In this document: piece by piece, positions 1 to 8,079 of the stretch | Layout of the letters: each line of letters starts with the position of its first letter | Numbering within the stretch: position 1 is the stretch's first letter | Assembly (NCBI GenBank): GCA_002712305.1 | Contig: PATE01000110.1 | Location: forward strand, 1 to 24,076 | Source of the DNA: Gemmatimonadota bacterium | GTDB taxonomy: Bacteria; Latescibacterota; UBA2968; UBA8231 | Direction: 5' to 3' | Length of the DNA: 24,076 nt | Made by a program: the position numbers and the translations under genes | Notes under the pieces: model-generated | Told to the model about the DNA's origin: nothing | What the model saw: only the letters and a program-made list of their open reading frames with translations | Database searches by the model: none

Positions 1-231
1 GATGGCTTCTGGTATCTGTGCTTGTATGGTGAACACGGCATCGATATGCGTTCCATGCTCCGCGAGGGGGCCACGCACGACGAACTCGTCGCGCTCATCG
101 GCGAGACTTGGGCCTGGCGCGACGATCGCGGCGCCGAGCAGCGTTTGGAGATCCCCCAACGCGGTGCGCTGTATCAGATCCAGGAGTTGCGCCAGGATCC
201 ACGCCGCGAAATGCACACACGCGGCGGATAG
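1..231 (+). CDS. moaA: GTP 3',8-cyclase MoaA, C-terminal fragment (partial at 5' end)
   Basis: Reading frame 1 is open from the first base and stops with TAG at 229-231, so this is the last 76 codons of a gene that begins upstream of the window. The tail has a C-L-Y-G-E-H-G-I-D stretch, then an L-R-E-G-A-T-H-D-E-L segment and a W-x-W-R-D-D-R-G segment, and it ends M-H-T-R-G-G. This fits the C-terminal region of MoaA, which has a CLF/Y...G.DLR..LR.G..D.EL...I...W pattern and an obligatory C-terminal Gly-Gly. MoaA is the radical SAM enzyme that converts GTP to 3',8-cyclo-GTP in molybdenum cofactor synthesis. The radical SAM core is not in the window, so the call rests on the tail alone. The next gene starts 8 nt downstream, suggesting one transcript. 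Confidence 0.6.
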   Translation, partial: DGFWYLCLYGEHGIDMRSMLREGATHDELVALIGETWAWRDDRGAEQRLEIPQRGALYQIQELRQDPRREMHTRGG

Positions 232-239
232 TCGTTGCT

Positions 240-2357
240 ATGGACTACTTCCGCGGTAAGCGTTTTCTCGACACGCTCCCCGATTGGGAGCGTGGACGGC
301 CCGCTCTGGGGCCTGTGGAGCACTATCTACCTCGCCTGCGGTGTCTGCTCACACGCCTCGATGACCCTCAGGCCTCGACACGCAGCATCATCGTAGGCGG
401 AACCAATGGCAAGGGCACGGTCTCGTCCCTGCTGTGCGATCTGTTGCAGGCCGCAGGCCTGCGCTGCGGCCTCTACACCTCCCCCCACTTGCACAGCCAG
501 CGTGAACGTATCCGAGTAGATGGTCAGCTGCTGTCGAAGGATGAATGGGCAGACGGGCTGACTCGCCTGTACGACGTCACCCGCGGATTCACCACAGAAG
601 GCCTCGGAGCCTTCACCCGCTTCGAGGCGCTCACCGTGCTGGCCGCCGATCTGTTCGCAACCAATGACGTGGATATCGCCATCTACGAGGTCGGACTCGG
701 CGGACGCTATGACAGCACCAACGCCTGGGACCACGATGCTGCGATCCTGACGCGGATCGGACTGGATCACTGTCATATTCTCGGCGATGAACTGACGCAG
801 ATCGCTGATGAGAAGCTGCCGATCGCCAGGGAAGGACGCCCCTTGTTCACCACCGAGGCGCAGGAAGGCATCGTCCTCGACCACATCCGTCGTCACTGCG
901 CAGCATCGAAGATTCCCTTGTTCGTGGCCGGGATCGATGGGACTCGCGGTGCCGAGCGCGACACAGCGGTCCCCTATGCGGTGTCCGTCGCTGCCGGTCG
1001 CGAACGCCCCTGCACGTTCGTCGACAATGCCCGCCTCGCCCTGTCCGTCGCAAGCTGGGTCGAGCCGTCGATGGCACCCACGATCACGTCGCAGGTGCTG
1101 GATCGATTCCGTCACCCCGGACGTTTCGAGATCGCCCGGCGCGAGCCCTGGATGATTCTCGATGGCGCCCACAACCCGGCGGCGGCATCGGCCCTGGTGG
1201 AAGATCTGACCTCCCTGGCGAAACAGTGGTGTTTTGTCGTCGCCTTGCTGAAGGGACACGATGCAGCGGGCGTTCTGCAGGCCCTGGCCCCCGTCGCGTC
1301 CCGGATGATCCTGACCCAGATAGACCACCCCAAGGCGATCAGCGCTCGCGACCTGGCAGCGGTGGCGCCTGCCGGTGCAGACATCCAGATCGAGTCGTCG
1401 TGGCAAGAGGCGTCGCAGGCGGCTGGCATCGACACGCCTGTGTGTGTTACCGGGTCGCTCTATCTGGTTGCACGAATCCGTGAGCGACTCCATCTGCCCT
1501 TCGAGGCGGAAGGGATCAGCGAGGACGTGGCACGCGAAAGCCTGGTCTGTCTCGAGGCCGCTTGTCATCGCGCTGGGCTCCGCCTGGCTCCCGTGTCAGC
1601 CGATGGGAACGTGGTGCGTCTGGAAGGCGGGAAACGTCCCCTTCTTTTCTACCGCAACAAACACCCTTTCAACGACTACGTCGCCGCGCGCATGGCGGAG
1701 GACAAGGGCTACCAGCAGGAGATTTTCGAGGCGGCGCACTTGCAGGTTCCGCAGACGCTGCAGCTGTTCAATCCCTATGCCGATGACCGATTCAGCCGGT
1801 ACAAGACCCATGAGAACATTTCGGAGATGGTTCGTGATGTCGAATCGAAGCTGACCTATCCGGTGGTCATCAAGAGACCTCGAAGCTCGGTGTCGGCTGG
1901 TGTCTATGCCGAATCGAATGCCCACGCCGTCGAGCGTCGTCTCCAGGCGCTGTTCGAGAACGCAGGTTATCTCGACAACCTGCTGCTGGCCCAGGCGTTT
2001 GTCGCCGGCCCCGAGTATCGGATTCTCGCAAGCGGCACGGACTTGCTGATGGCTTATGGCAAGGTCAGCGACGGCGATGACGTCATCGATGGCGATCTGA
2101 ACCCGCTGCATCACAGTACGGGCCGTGCCGTACGCGTCGAGGAACCAGCCCTGCTCGAGCGCATGACGCAGTTGTGCGGCTGCGTCGCAGAGGCGATCGA
2201 TCTGGGATTCTATGCCATCGACGTGATCGACGGAGAAGTGGGACTCTATATCCTCGAGCTCAATCCGAATCCGTTCTGCTATTTCTACAATCGCAGCAAT
2301 GGGCGTGAAGACTTCATCCGCCTCTACGAGGGGCTCATCGACAGGTTCGTGCGATGA
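240..2357 (+). CDS. Fused FolC-like Mur ligase and ATP-grasp ligase
   Basis: A 705-residue protein with two ATP-dependent ligase modules. Residues about 1-420 are a folylpolyglutamate/dihydrofolate synthase-like Mur ligase: P-loop GGTNGKGT (53-60), S-P-H-L (81-84), Y-E-V-G-L-G-G-R-Y-D-S-T-N (149-161), the E-K pair (191-192) where the family's carbamylated lysine lies, and D-G-A-H-N-P (308-313). Residues about 465-705 are an ATP-grasp domain: Y-P-V-V-I-K-R-P with Lys545, V-A-G-P-E-Y-R (588-594), an acidic D-V-I (661-663) and metal-binding E-L-N-P-N-P (673-678). FolC proteins are usually about 420-440 residues and lack this extension. Cyanophycin synthetase carries both modules in the opposite order. 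The ATG at 240 was chosen because it falls just after the upstream stop and starts directly on a FolC-like N terminus; an in-frame start at 108 lies inside the previous gene. Amide-bond formation is inferred and the substrate is unknown. It overlaps the next gene by ATGA. Confidence 0.85.
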   Translation: MDYFRGKRFLDTLPDWERGRPALGPVEHYLPRLRCLLTRLDDPQASTRSIIVGGTNGKGTVSSLLCDLLQAAGLRCGLYTSPHLHSQRERIRVDGQLLSKDEWADGLTRLYDVTRGFTTEGLGAFTRFEALTVLAADLFATNDVDIAIYEVGLGGRYDSTNAWDHDAAILTRIGLDHCHILGDELTQIADEKLPIAREGRPLFTTEAQEGIVLDHIRRHCAASKIPLFVAGIDGTRGAERDTAVPYAVSVAAGRERPCTFVDNARLALSVASWVEPSMAPTITSQVLDRFRHPGRFEIARREPWMILDGAHNPAAASALVEDLTSLAKQWCFVVALLKGHDAAGVLQALAPVASRMILTQIDHPKAISARDLAAVAPAGADIQIESSWQEASQAAGIDTPVCVTGSLYLVARIRERLHLPFEAEGISEDVARESLVCLEAACHRAGLRLAPVSADGNVVRLEGGKRPLLFYRNKHPFNDYVAARMAEDKGYQQEIFEAAHLQVPQTLQLFNPYADDRFSRYKTHENISEMVRDVESKLTYPVVIKRPRSSVSAGVYAESNAHAVERRLQALFENAGYLDNLLLAQAFVAGPEYRILASGTDLLMAYGKVSDGDDVIDGDLNPLHHSTGRAVRVEEPALLERMTQLCGCVAEAIDLGFYAIDVIDGEVGLYILELNPNPFCYFYNRSNGREDFIRLYEGLIDRFVR

Positions 2358-3547
2358 CGAAGCGACAATTCTCGACCCGCCTGATTCACGACAGCGAAGA
2401 ACCCCGCATCGAGGGGGCTGTCAGCCTGCCCATCTTTCAGAGTGCGACCTATCGGGCCACCTCAGGTGACGAGACGACGTACGATGATATCCGATATCTA
2501 CGTCTGAGCAATTCGCCGAATCACCAACGCCTGGCCCAGAAACTGGCCGGATTGTGCGAGGCCGAGGCGGCGCTGGTCACCGGCTCCGGCATGGCGGCGA
2601 TCAGTACGACACTGCTGAGTCTGGTGAAGACGGGTGACCATATCCTCGCTCAGGACTGCCTCTACGGGGGGACGCTCAGTTTCCTCCATGAAGAGGCGCC
2701 GGGGCTCGGTATCGACGTCGACTTTGTCGACGCGGAAGATCCAGATTCGTGGGCGGAGGTATGCAGGCCCCAGACGCGCTTGTTCTACGTGGAGACGATG
2801 AGCAATCCTCTCCTGAAGGTGCCGGATCTTCCCGCCGTCGTCGATTTCTGCCAGCAGCACTCCCTCACGTCCCTCATCGACAATACGTTCGCTTCGCCAG
2901 CGCTGTTTCAGCCCTTGTCGATGGGATTCGATGTGGAGTTGCACAGTGCGACGAAGTATCTCAATGGTCACTCGGATATCGTTGCTGGGTGTGTGGCGTC
3001 GACGAGGGAGCACATCTCAACGATTACGCACCGCCTCAATCACCTCGGCGGAATTCTCGACCCGCACGCCTGTTTTCTGCTGCATCGTGGCTTGAAAACG
3101 CTCGAACTGCGCATGACACAGCAATGCCACAATGCACAGATGCTCGCCGAGCGTCTCCAGGAACATCCAGACGTGAGCCAGGTGCATTACCCTGGTCTCA
3201 GCTCACACCCTGCTCACCAGCGGGCGTCGGAATGGTTCGGCGGTTGTGGGGGTGTGCTGAGCTTCTCCGTCGTGGGAGATGGGGCACGGGCGCAGCGGCT
3301 CCTGAATCAGCTCACGCTGGCGGTGGATGCGCCGAGTCTGGGGGGGGTCGAGACACTGGTGAGTCGCCCTGCGGTGAGCTCACACGCGGGACAATCCGCG
3401 CAACAGCGGCAGACTCTGGGGATCAGCGACCAGCTCATCCGCGTGGCCGTGGGCATCGAGGCGGCACAAGATCTCTGGGACGACTTCGAGCAGGCCTTAG
3501 ATGCTTCGGCGCCCCAATCTGAAGTCGTTGCAATGGAAGATTCATAA
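2354..3547 (+). CDS. Cystathionine gamma-synthase/lyase-family PLP enzyme
   Basis: A 397-residue Cys/Met-metabolism PLP enzyme (fold type I), full length for the family. Visible marks are G-S-G-M-A-A-I (78-84), D-C-L-Y-G-G-T (101-107) with the ring-stacking Tyr104, Y-V-E-T-M-S-N-P (145-152), the cofactor-nitrogen-binding Asp176 in L-I-D-N-T-F-A, the Schiff-base Lys201 in S-A-T-K-Y-L-N-G-H-S-D, and the C-terminal S-L-G-G-V-E-T-L and R-V-A-V-G-I-E segments. At the position of the methionine gamma-lyase active-site cysteine there is a glycine (LYGGT), which favours a gamma-synthase or beta-lyase type over a methionine gamma-lyase. The family acts on sulfur amino acids or O-acylhomoserine; this substrate cannot be told from sequence. 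The ATG overlaps the stop of the FolC/ATP-grasp gene (ATGA), so the two are probably translationally coupled and used together. Confidence 0.92.
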   Translation: MTKRQFSTRLIHDSEEPRIEGAVSLPIFQSATYRATSGDETTYDDIRYLRLSNSPNHQRLAQKLAGLCEAEAALVTGSGMAAISTTLLSLVKTGDHILAQDCLYGGTLSFLHEEAPGLGIDVDFVDAEDPDSWAEVCRPQTRLFYVETMSNPLLKVPDLPAVVDFCQQHSLTSLIDNTFASPALFQPLSMGFDVELHSATKYLNGHSDIVAGCVASTREHISTITHRLNHLGGILDPHACFLLHRGLKTLELRMTQQCHNAQMLAERLQEHPDVSQVHYPGLSSHPAHQRASEWFGGCGGVLSFSVVGDGARAQRLLNQLTLAVDAPSLGGVETLVSRPAVSSHAGQSAQQRQTLGISDQLIRVAVGIEAAQDLWDDFEQALDASAPQSEVVAMEDS

Positions 3548-3626
3548 GAGTAGTAAAAACAATAAGTTACGAATCCTACATCCATTTTCCTAAAGTGTTC
3601 TCGAGGGGTGCCGATGACATGTGTAG

Positions 3627-3657
3627 ACCCGCGATGGATCGGCCAATCCCCGCGGGT
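3627..3657 (+). other. Inverted repeat, weak hairpin in the 3' region
   Basis: ACCCGCG (3627-3633) pairs with CGCGGGT (3651-3657), and inside it GGAT (3636-3639) can pair with ATCC (3646-3649). Only three T residues follow, so it is not a convincing terminator on its own. It lies between the PLP-enzyme stop and the strong terminator. It could protect an RNA 3' region, be part of a small RNA, or be incidental. Confidence 0.35.
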
Positions 3658-3685
3658 TTGAGCACATCCTAATCCTCCTTAGGGC

Positions 3686-3733
3686 AACCCCCGTCGGATG
3701 GTGTAGTACTACACCGCCGTCGGGGGTTTTTTT
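3686..3733 (+). terminator. Strong Rho-independent terminator of the moaA-ligase-PLP operon
   Basis: An extended hairpin: AACCCCCG (3686-3693) pairs with CGGGGGTT (3721-3728), then CGG (3695-3697) with CCG (3717-3719), with an inner 16-base perfect palindrome at 3700-3715. One T-T mismatch and a small bulge interrupt the stem. A run of seven T follows at 3727-3733. On the + strand this is a textbook intrinsic terminator about 140 nt after the PLP-enzyme stop. On the minus strand no T-run follows, so it should not be efficient for the convergent rraA-like operon. Confidence 0.88.
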
Positions 3734-3837
3734 GTGCCCCGTATCGCGGGTGCTCATCCCCTGGAGCATGGCAGCTGAACAGCAGGGGACGATCGACCCC
3801 CCAGACGTTCGACCCAGACTCTCGACCAGGCGTCTGA

Positions 3838-4482
3838 TCAGAGGATTCCGTACTCGTCGAAGACCTCACGCGGTGAGCGACCCGAGGCCAATACATCACG
3901 CACCGTGTTCTCTCCTTCGAGTTTCTCCTGCGCCTTGACCATGACGTCATCTTTGATCGCGGCGGGAATCGAGATGACACCCTCATAGTCGGCGAGGATG
4001 AAGTCTCCGGGTTCGATCTGCACACCCCCGCAGGTGATGGGCACCTGTACGGCCGTCGGCAGGATGCGACCGGCTGAATCGAGGGGAGAGTATCCGCGGC
4101 TGAAGCAGTTGAATCCCATGTCATTCATCAGACGGATGTCCCGTACCAGGCCGTCGGTGACCATGGCATGGACACCCCGCGCAGCGGCTGCCGTCGACAG
4201 GAGTTCTCCCCACAGCCCTGACTTCAGTTCGCCATTGGTAGCCACAACGATCACATCACCGGGCGAGACCAGATCGTAGGCCTCGAAGATCTTGCCGTAG
4301 GGATCGTCGCTCGGCTGGTCGTTCTCGTGTGCGTCGAGGGTGACTGCCGGACCAGCAAACCAGTTATCGTCCCGGGCAGGCCGCAGATCGTGAGACAGCG
4401 CCTGATCGCGAAATCCCATGCCGTCCATGATGTCACATGCCAACGCGGTGTAGATGTTATTCCATAGTGTATTGTTGTTCAT
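3838..4482 (-). CDS. RraA-like / 4-hydroxy-4-methyl-2-oxoglutarate aldolase-family protein
   Basis: About 214 residues of the RraA/DlpA-like fold. Counting from the upstream Met at 4485, the conserved core is visible as G-E-L-L-S (93-97), A-A-A-R-G-V-H-A-M-V-T-D-G-L-V-R-D-I (100-117), which carries the substrate- and metal-binding Arg-Asp pair (115-116), and G-D-F-I-L-A-D-Y-E-G-V (160-170). Enzymatic family members are divalent-metal class II pyruvate aldolases that cleave HMG or CHA, or decarboxylate oxaloacetate; others only bind RNase E. The operon with an FAH-type hydrolase and transporters favours a catabolic aldolase. Two adjacent Met codons exist (4485 and 4482). The Shine-Dalgarno AAGGAG on the minus strand (4495-4490) sits 7 nt from the second but only 4 nt from the first, so 4482 is preferred. 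The gene starts shortly after the MFS stop at 4501 and is the last of its operon. Confidence 0.85.
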   Translation of the reverse strand: MNNNTLWNNIYTALACDIMDGMGFRDQALSHDLRPARDDNWFAGPAVTLDAHENDQPSDDPYGKIFEAYDLVSPGDVIVVATNGELKSGLWGELLSTAAAARGVHAMVTDGLVRDIRLMNDMGFNCFSRGYSPLDSAGRILPTAVQVPITCGGVQIEPGDFILADYEGVISIPAAIKDDVMVKAQEKLEGENTVRDVLASGRSPREVFDEYGIL

Positions 4483-4489
4483 CATCCAT

Positions 4490-4495
4490 CTCCTT
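4490..4495 (-). promoter_or_regulatory. Ribosome binding site of the RraA-like gene
   Basis: The minus strand reads AAGGAG from 4495 to 4490. It lies 7 nt before the Met codon at 4482 and 4 nt before the one at 4485, which is why the second Met is taken as the start. It sits in the 15-nt gap after the upstream MFS stop. Confidence 0.65.
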
Positions 4496-4500
4496 CGTGT

Positions 4501-5676
4501 TCAAGATTCTGATTCCACGCGTTCCACTCTCCGTGAACCACCGCGGCCACCGCCCGGAGGCAGGAACAGGGCGACGACGGCAGTGACCAGAGGTAGCAGG
4601 ACCAGCCAAGACAGCGTTTCGGCGATCCCGATTCGATCTGCGAACCAACCGATGGGGCCCAAGGCGAGACTCGCCAGACCCCAACTGAAACCAAGTGGTA
4701 AACTCGACGCCAGGCCCGACTGCTTCGGTGCCAGGTCCTGAGCCAGGGCGACGAGAATGGAATTCGAAGACAACAGCAGTCCACCACCGATGGCCAGAGC
4801 GACATAACTCATCGAACCGTCCGTATGCAAGAAGGCATACAGAGCCGGGGCTGACATTGCCAAGGACCCCCAAACCAGCGGCTTGGGTTTCACCTGATCG
4901 GCCAGATATCCAAAGAGGAGGGCACCCACAACCCCGGAGATATTGTAGATCGCGAGGGGGATGCCGATGGCGGCCGCTCCCATGCCCTGTTCCTTCGACA
5001 GCACGGCCAGGAAGAAGCCGAAACCCAGTCCCGTGACCGAACGAAGTACGACAACGGCGGTGATGATGGCGAGCCCGCCCGCCGCCGGGCCGAGCCCTGA
5101 CAAAGAGACCGCCGCAGCGCCGTCACTCAGATGGGGATTGTCGAGGGGGATCCAACGCCACACGGCCAGCAGAAACAGGATGCCGGGGATCGTTACCAGC
5201 GGCAGAAGATCGAGACCGATTTGCTCGGCGTAGTAGGGCATCCACAGCGGAGTGACGCCAAGCCCCATGGTTCCACCGAAAATGAAGAGGGCGATGCCAA
5301 AGGCGCGACGGTCGCCGCTGAGTTCACCGGCCAGGGAGAACACCTGCGGATGGAATGCGGCGACGCCGAAGCCACCGATGGTCAGTGCCGCCACAAGCGT
5401 ATAATACGTGGGCGCGATGCCCATCAGTGGCGTAAAGACCGCCGCCAATCCCAGACCACCCACCACCAGCCAGCGGCGTCGCATCCTGTCGGCCCAGATC
5501 CCCAACAGGGGCTGACTCAGGTTACAGGCCGACACGATGGTTCCCAGGATGCCGGCGCTGGCCAGACTCAATCCGAGACGGTCGATGACCAGGGGCAGCA
5601 CCGGCGCCAGCATGGTGGCATAGGAATCGACGCAGAAGTGGGCGAGGCTGACCAGCAGCAGTGGTAGTCGACGCAT
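4501..5676 (-). CDS. MFS transporter, fosmidomycin-resistance (Fsr)-like
   Basis: A 391-residue, very hydrophobic protein with the alternating helices of a 12-segment major facilitator. The first segment reads S-L-A-H-F-C-V-D-S-Y-A (10-20), matching the A-H-x-x-x-D-x-Y pattern of Fsr-like carriers. The loop G-I-W-A-D-R-M-R-R-R (59-68) is the MFS signature, and G-F-G-V-A-A-F-H-P-Q (102-111) is a further Fsr-type segment. A second G-Y-L-A-D-Q loop occurs midway. The C terminus is Gly/Arg-rich. The family includes drug exporters, but the neighbouring catabolic genes leave both import and export open. The ATG at 5676 lies 5 nt after the stop of the other MFS gene, so translation is probably coupled. 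Confidence 0.88.
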   Translation of the reverse strand: MRRLPLLLVSLAHFCVDSYATMLAPVLPLVIDRLGLSLASAGILGTIVSACNLSQPLLGIWADRMRRRWLVVGGLGLAAVFTPLMGIAPTYYTLVAALTIGGFGVAAFHPQVFSLAGELSGDRRAFGIALFIFGGTMGLGVTPLWMPYYAEQIGLDLLPLVTIPGILFLLAVWRWIPLDNPHLSDGAAAVSLSGLGPAAGGLAIITAVVVLRSVTGLGFGFFLAVLSKEQGMGAAAIGIPLAIYNISGVVGALLFGYLADQVKPKPLVWGSLAMSAPALYAFLHTDGSMSYVALAIGGGLLLSSNSILVALAQDLAPKQSGLASSLPLGFSWGLASLALGPIGWFADRIGIAETLSWLVLLPLVTAVVALFLPPGGGRGGSRRVERVESES

Positions 5677-5681
5677 AGCTA

Positions 5682-6920
5682 TCAGTCTGGTGTCTCAATG
5701 TTTCGAAGGCGACGACACAACTGCCAGGCACACCACGTGCCGATTGTGGCCGAGACGGCTCCGAATCCGAAGGGAATCGCCGGATCGATCTCTACCCACC
5801 AGCCGCCAAGCAGGGAACCTGTGACCATGGCGGTACTCCACACAAAGTGACCGAGTCCCACGAGCCGGTTCTTTTCGGCCTTCGTGGCCACCTCTGCAAT
5901 GAGCGCTGGAACGAGGGTCGACACGGCCCATGCGGTGGTGGTCAGCGCCGTGCCAAAGACGAACAGAAGGGGTACCGACTCGGTTGAGAAGGCCAGACAT
6001 AGGGCGCTGACGACGATACCTGTCGATGAGACCAGTAGCGGTTGCGTCCGTCCATATCGATCGCGCAGCAGTCCGGTGAGCAACTGGCCACCTGCGGCGC
6101 AGGCAAGGGACACGGAGGCATAGAAAGCGGCCGTGGATGCCGAATCACTGGCGCGGAAGATCAGCAGGGGGAGAATCAGCGATGCCATGCCCCAGAACGT
6201 GGTGATCGACAGGCGCAGACCGACGAGCAGGTGCACGTTGGATTGGCGCAGCAACGGGCGATAGGAGGACCACAGGGCCATCCGCTGGCGACTGCCGTCG
6301 GCCGCGTGCCGCTGTCCGGTGGTGGCGGGCAACAGCAACACGCCCAGCACGACCACGCACGAGAGGGTTGCCGTCATGACACTGCCTAGCTCGCTGAAGG
6401 ACCAGTCTTCCTTTACCAGGCCCGTCACGAAACTGCCGACCGCGTTTCCGAAGGTTCCACTGAGGAAGTAGAGGGCACCACCCAGGCCGAGCCGTGCAGG
6501 GCCTGCGGCGGCGATCAGATAACTCTGGCCTGCCGTGCTCAACGGACCCTGAGCAGCGCCGATGACCAGAACCAGCCCCGTCAGAGCGATGACCTCGGTG
6601 TTGTGAAAGACGAGTCCCGTGAGAGCGCTGCCCGCCAGACCGAGCAGAAGGGTCGTTTTCAGACCGAACAGGTCGCACATGCGACCGCCCACCACGGCGA
6701 ACAAGCCACCCAGAATCAGCGAGATCGCTCGCAGGTATCCGGTGAACAATGGCAGACGATCCAGATCCGCGTCCACATAGACGGGCAGCAGTGACGAGTA
6801 CGGAGCGCTGGCCACACCTGCGAGGAAGGAAAGGGCGCAAAGCACGACAAAGGCTCGACTCCACAGTCCACTGGGAGCCGAGCCTGATGTCGCGTCACCG
6901 CCCTCGGCGGCAGATGTCAC
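5682..6920 (-). CDS. MFS transporter, second of a tandem pair
   Basis: A 412-residue major facilitator with an approximately 20-residue polar N terminus followed by about 12 hydrophobic segments. The loop G-G-R-M-C-D-L-F-G-L-K-T (78-89) is the helix 2-3 MFS signature, and L-L-R-D-R-Y-G-R-T is the equivalent loop in the second half. It is not a close copy of the adjacent Fsr-like MFS: the N-terminal segments differ. The start is GTG (6920-6918), and no strong Shine-Dalgarno is seen before it. The gene follows the FAH-family gene by 60 nt and precedes the next MFS by 5 nt. The substrate is unknown. Two different MFS genes in one small operon may serve different substrates, or uptake and efflux. 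Confidence 0.85.
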   Translation of the reverse strand: MTSAAEGGDATSGSAPSGLWSRAFVVLCALSFLAGVASAPYSSLLPVYVDADLDRLPLFTGYLRAISLILGGLFAVVGGRMCDLFGLKTTLLLGLAGSALTGLVFHNTEVIALTGLVLVIGAAQGPLSTAGQSYLIAAAGPARLGLGGALYFLSGTFGNAVGSFVTGLVKEDWSFSELGSVMTATLSCVVVLGVLLLPATTGQRHAADGSRQRMALWSSYRPLLRQSNVHLLVGLRLSITTFWGMASLILPLLIFRASDSASTAAFYASVSLACAAGGQLLTGLLRDRYGRTQPLLVSSTGIVVSALCLAFSTESVPLLFVFGTALTTTAWAVSTLVPALIAEVATKAEKNRLVGLGHFVWSTAMVTGSLLGGWWVEIDPAIPFGFGAVSATIGTWCAWQLCRRLRNIETPD

Positions 6921-6980
6921 GTTCCGGAGTCGATCACGTTTTTCACCAGCGCCCCTTGAAGCTGAAGAAATGCCATGGCT

Positions 6981-7955
6981 CTACTTCTTCGATGCAGCCA
7001 CATCGTTCTTGAGGACGCCGATCTTTGAAATCTCAATCTCCACGCGATCTCCGTCCTTCAGGAAGGTGCCCGTCGTGGCGCCCACACCGGAGATCGTACC
7101 GGTGCTGATGATGTCACCGGGTTCCAGTGTGATGATGGCCGAGATATACTCGATGATATCGGCCACATAGTAGAGCATCTGACCCGTGTTGTTGTGCTGC
7201 TTGCGTGACCCATTGATAAAGGTGCTGATGTCGAGATCCTGAGGGTTCTTGATCTCATCCGTCGTCACGATCCACGGGCCCTGGGGGGCGGCGGTGTCGA
7301 GCCATTTACCATTGAGCCAATCGAACCACTCGTCCTTTGGACGGCTGGAGGAGCGCTTCTTGATCTCCAATTTGCGCTCCGACACGTCGTTCATCACCGT
7401 GTACCCCGCGACGTACTTCAGGGCATCCTTGGCGACAATCCCCTTGCCCTTGCGACCGATGACGACGGCCAATTCACCTTCCCAGTCGATGGCTTGGGCC
7501 ACGGGCGGGATCAGGATCTTGTCATCAGGGCCGATCACCGTCGTTGTGGGCGGCTTCATGAAGACACGCGGCGTCTCCTTGTCCTGTGCCGCCATGCGTC
7601 CACCACCCTCTTCGATGTGGTCCTGGTAGTTGCCGGCAAGGCAGAACAGCTTCGCTGGATTTGGTACGGGAGCGCGAAGTTTGATCTTCGTCACCAGGTG
7701 AGTCGTCTTTCCATCGGCGTTGGGCTCATCGCCCATCTTCTCAGCCAACGGCTTCACCAGTTTCTTCGCCGCGGTCATGGCTTTGTTGCCTGCTTGCAGG
7801 AATTCAAGCATGCTGCCATAGAAATCATTGACTTTGCGCTTCTCGCGTCGGGCGGCAGTCTTCTCCACGGCAGCAAGGTCAATCATGACCTTGTCACGGG
7901 CGATCACGGCTCCGACTCGTTCCTCACCCTTGATGGCGAATGTGGACAGCTTCAT
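6981..7955 (-). CDS. Fumarylacetoacetate hydrolase (FAH) family protein
   Basis: A 324-residue member of the FAH superfamily, whose enzymes hydrolyse, decarboxylate or isomerise keto acids through a divalent metal. The core is complete: G-N-Y-Q-D-H-I-E-E (108-116), D-W-E-G-E-L-A-V-V-I-G (157-167) with metal ligands Glu159 and Glu161, M-N-D-V-S-E-R (188-194) with ligand Asp190, G-P-W-I-V-T-T-D-E-I (226-235) and L-E-P-G-D-I-I-S-T-G-T (277-287). The N-terminal ~95 residues form the usual less conserved domain and are lysine-rich. A GAGGGA Shine-Dalgarno lies about 8 nt before the ATG at 7955. It is the first gene of the minus-strand operon FAH, MFS, MFS, RraA-like. Related proteins act in homoprotocatechuate and in L-fucose/L-rhamnose non-phosphorylating pathways; the exact substrate is undetermined. 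Confidence 0.92.
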   Translation of the reverse strand: MKLSTFAIKGEERVGAVIARDKVMIDLAAVEKTAARREKRKVNDFYGSMLEFLQAGNKAMTAAKKLVKPLAEKMGDEPNADGKTTHLVTKIKLRAPVPNPAKLFCLAGNYQDHIEEGGGRMAAQDKETPRVFMKPPTTTVIGPDDKILIPPVAQAIDWEGELAVVIGRKGKGIVAKDALKYVAGYTVMNDVSERKLEIKKRSSSRPKDEWFDWLNGKWLDTAAPQGPWIVTTDEIKNPQDLDISTFINGSRKQHNNTGQMLYYVADIIEYISAIITLEPGDIISTGTISGVGATTGTFLKDGDRVEIEISKIGVLKNDVAASKK

Positions 7956-8079
7956 GACAATATTCCCTCGTGCTCTTTCTACATCGCGATGAACCGACGT
8001 TGATCGATCTCGTCGTCAATCTCGGTTCGGGCCTATATTGGATGTTGTTGTTTTCACCTGACTACGACGGATCACGTAC
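7956..8079. promoter_or_regulatory. Divergent promoter region between the FAH operon and the acetyltransferase gene
   Basis: These 124 nt separate two divergent genes and must hold at least one promoter. A TATATT hexamer at 8034-8039 could be a -10 box for the + gene (start 8080), giving a leader of about 34 nt. No good -35 box lies 16-18 nt upstream of it. No operator-like repeat was recognised. Confidence 0.3.

Larger units (their letters stand above)
3548..3837. other. Convergent intergenic region without a gene
   Basis: About 290 nt between the PLP-enzyme gene and the convergent RraA-like gene. It contains the weak hairpin at 3627-3657 and the strong terminator at 3686-3733. The first 60 bases are noticeably A+T-richer than the surroundings. 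From 3734 to 3837 no convincing gene or terminator for the minus-strand operon was seen, only a short CAGACG/CGTCTG inverted pair. Confidence 0.6.

Noticed and set aside
327-1568. 413-codon minus-strand open frame opposite the FolC/ATP-grasp gene
   Set aside because: It lies antisense to clear ligase motifs, has no recognisable domain, and long antisense frames are common in G+C-rich genes.
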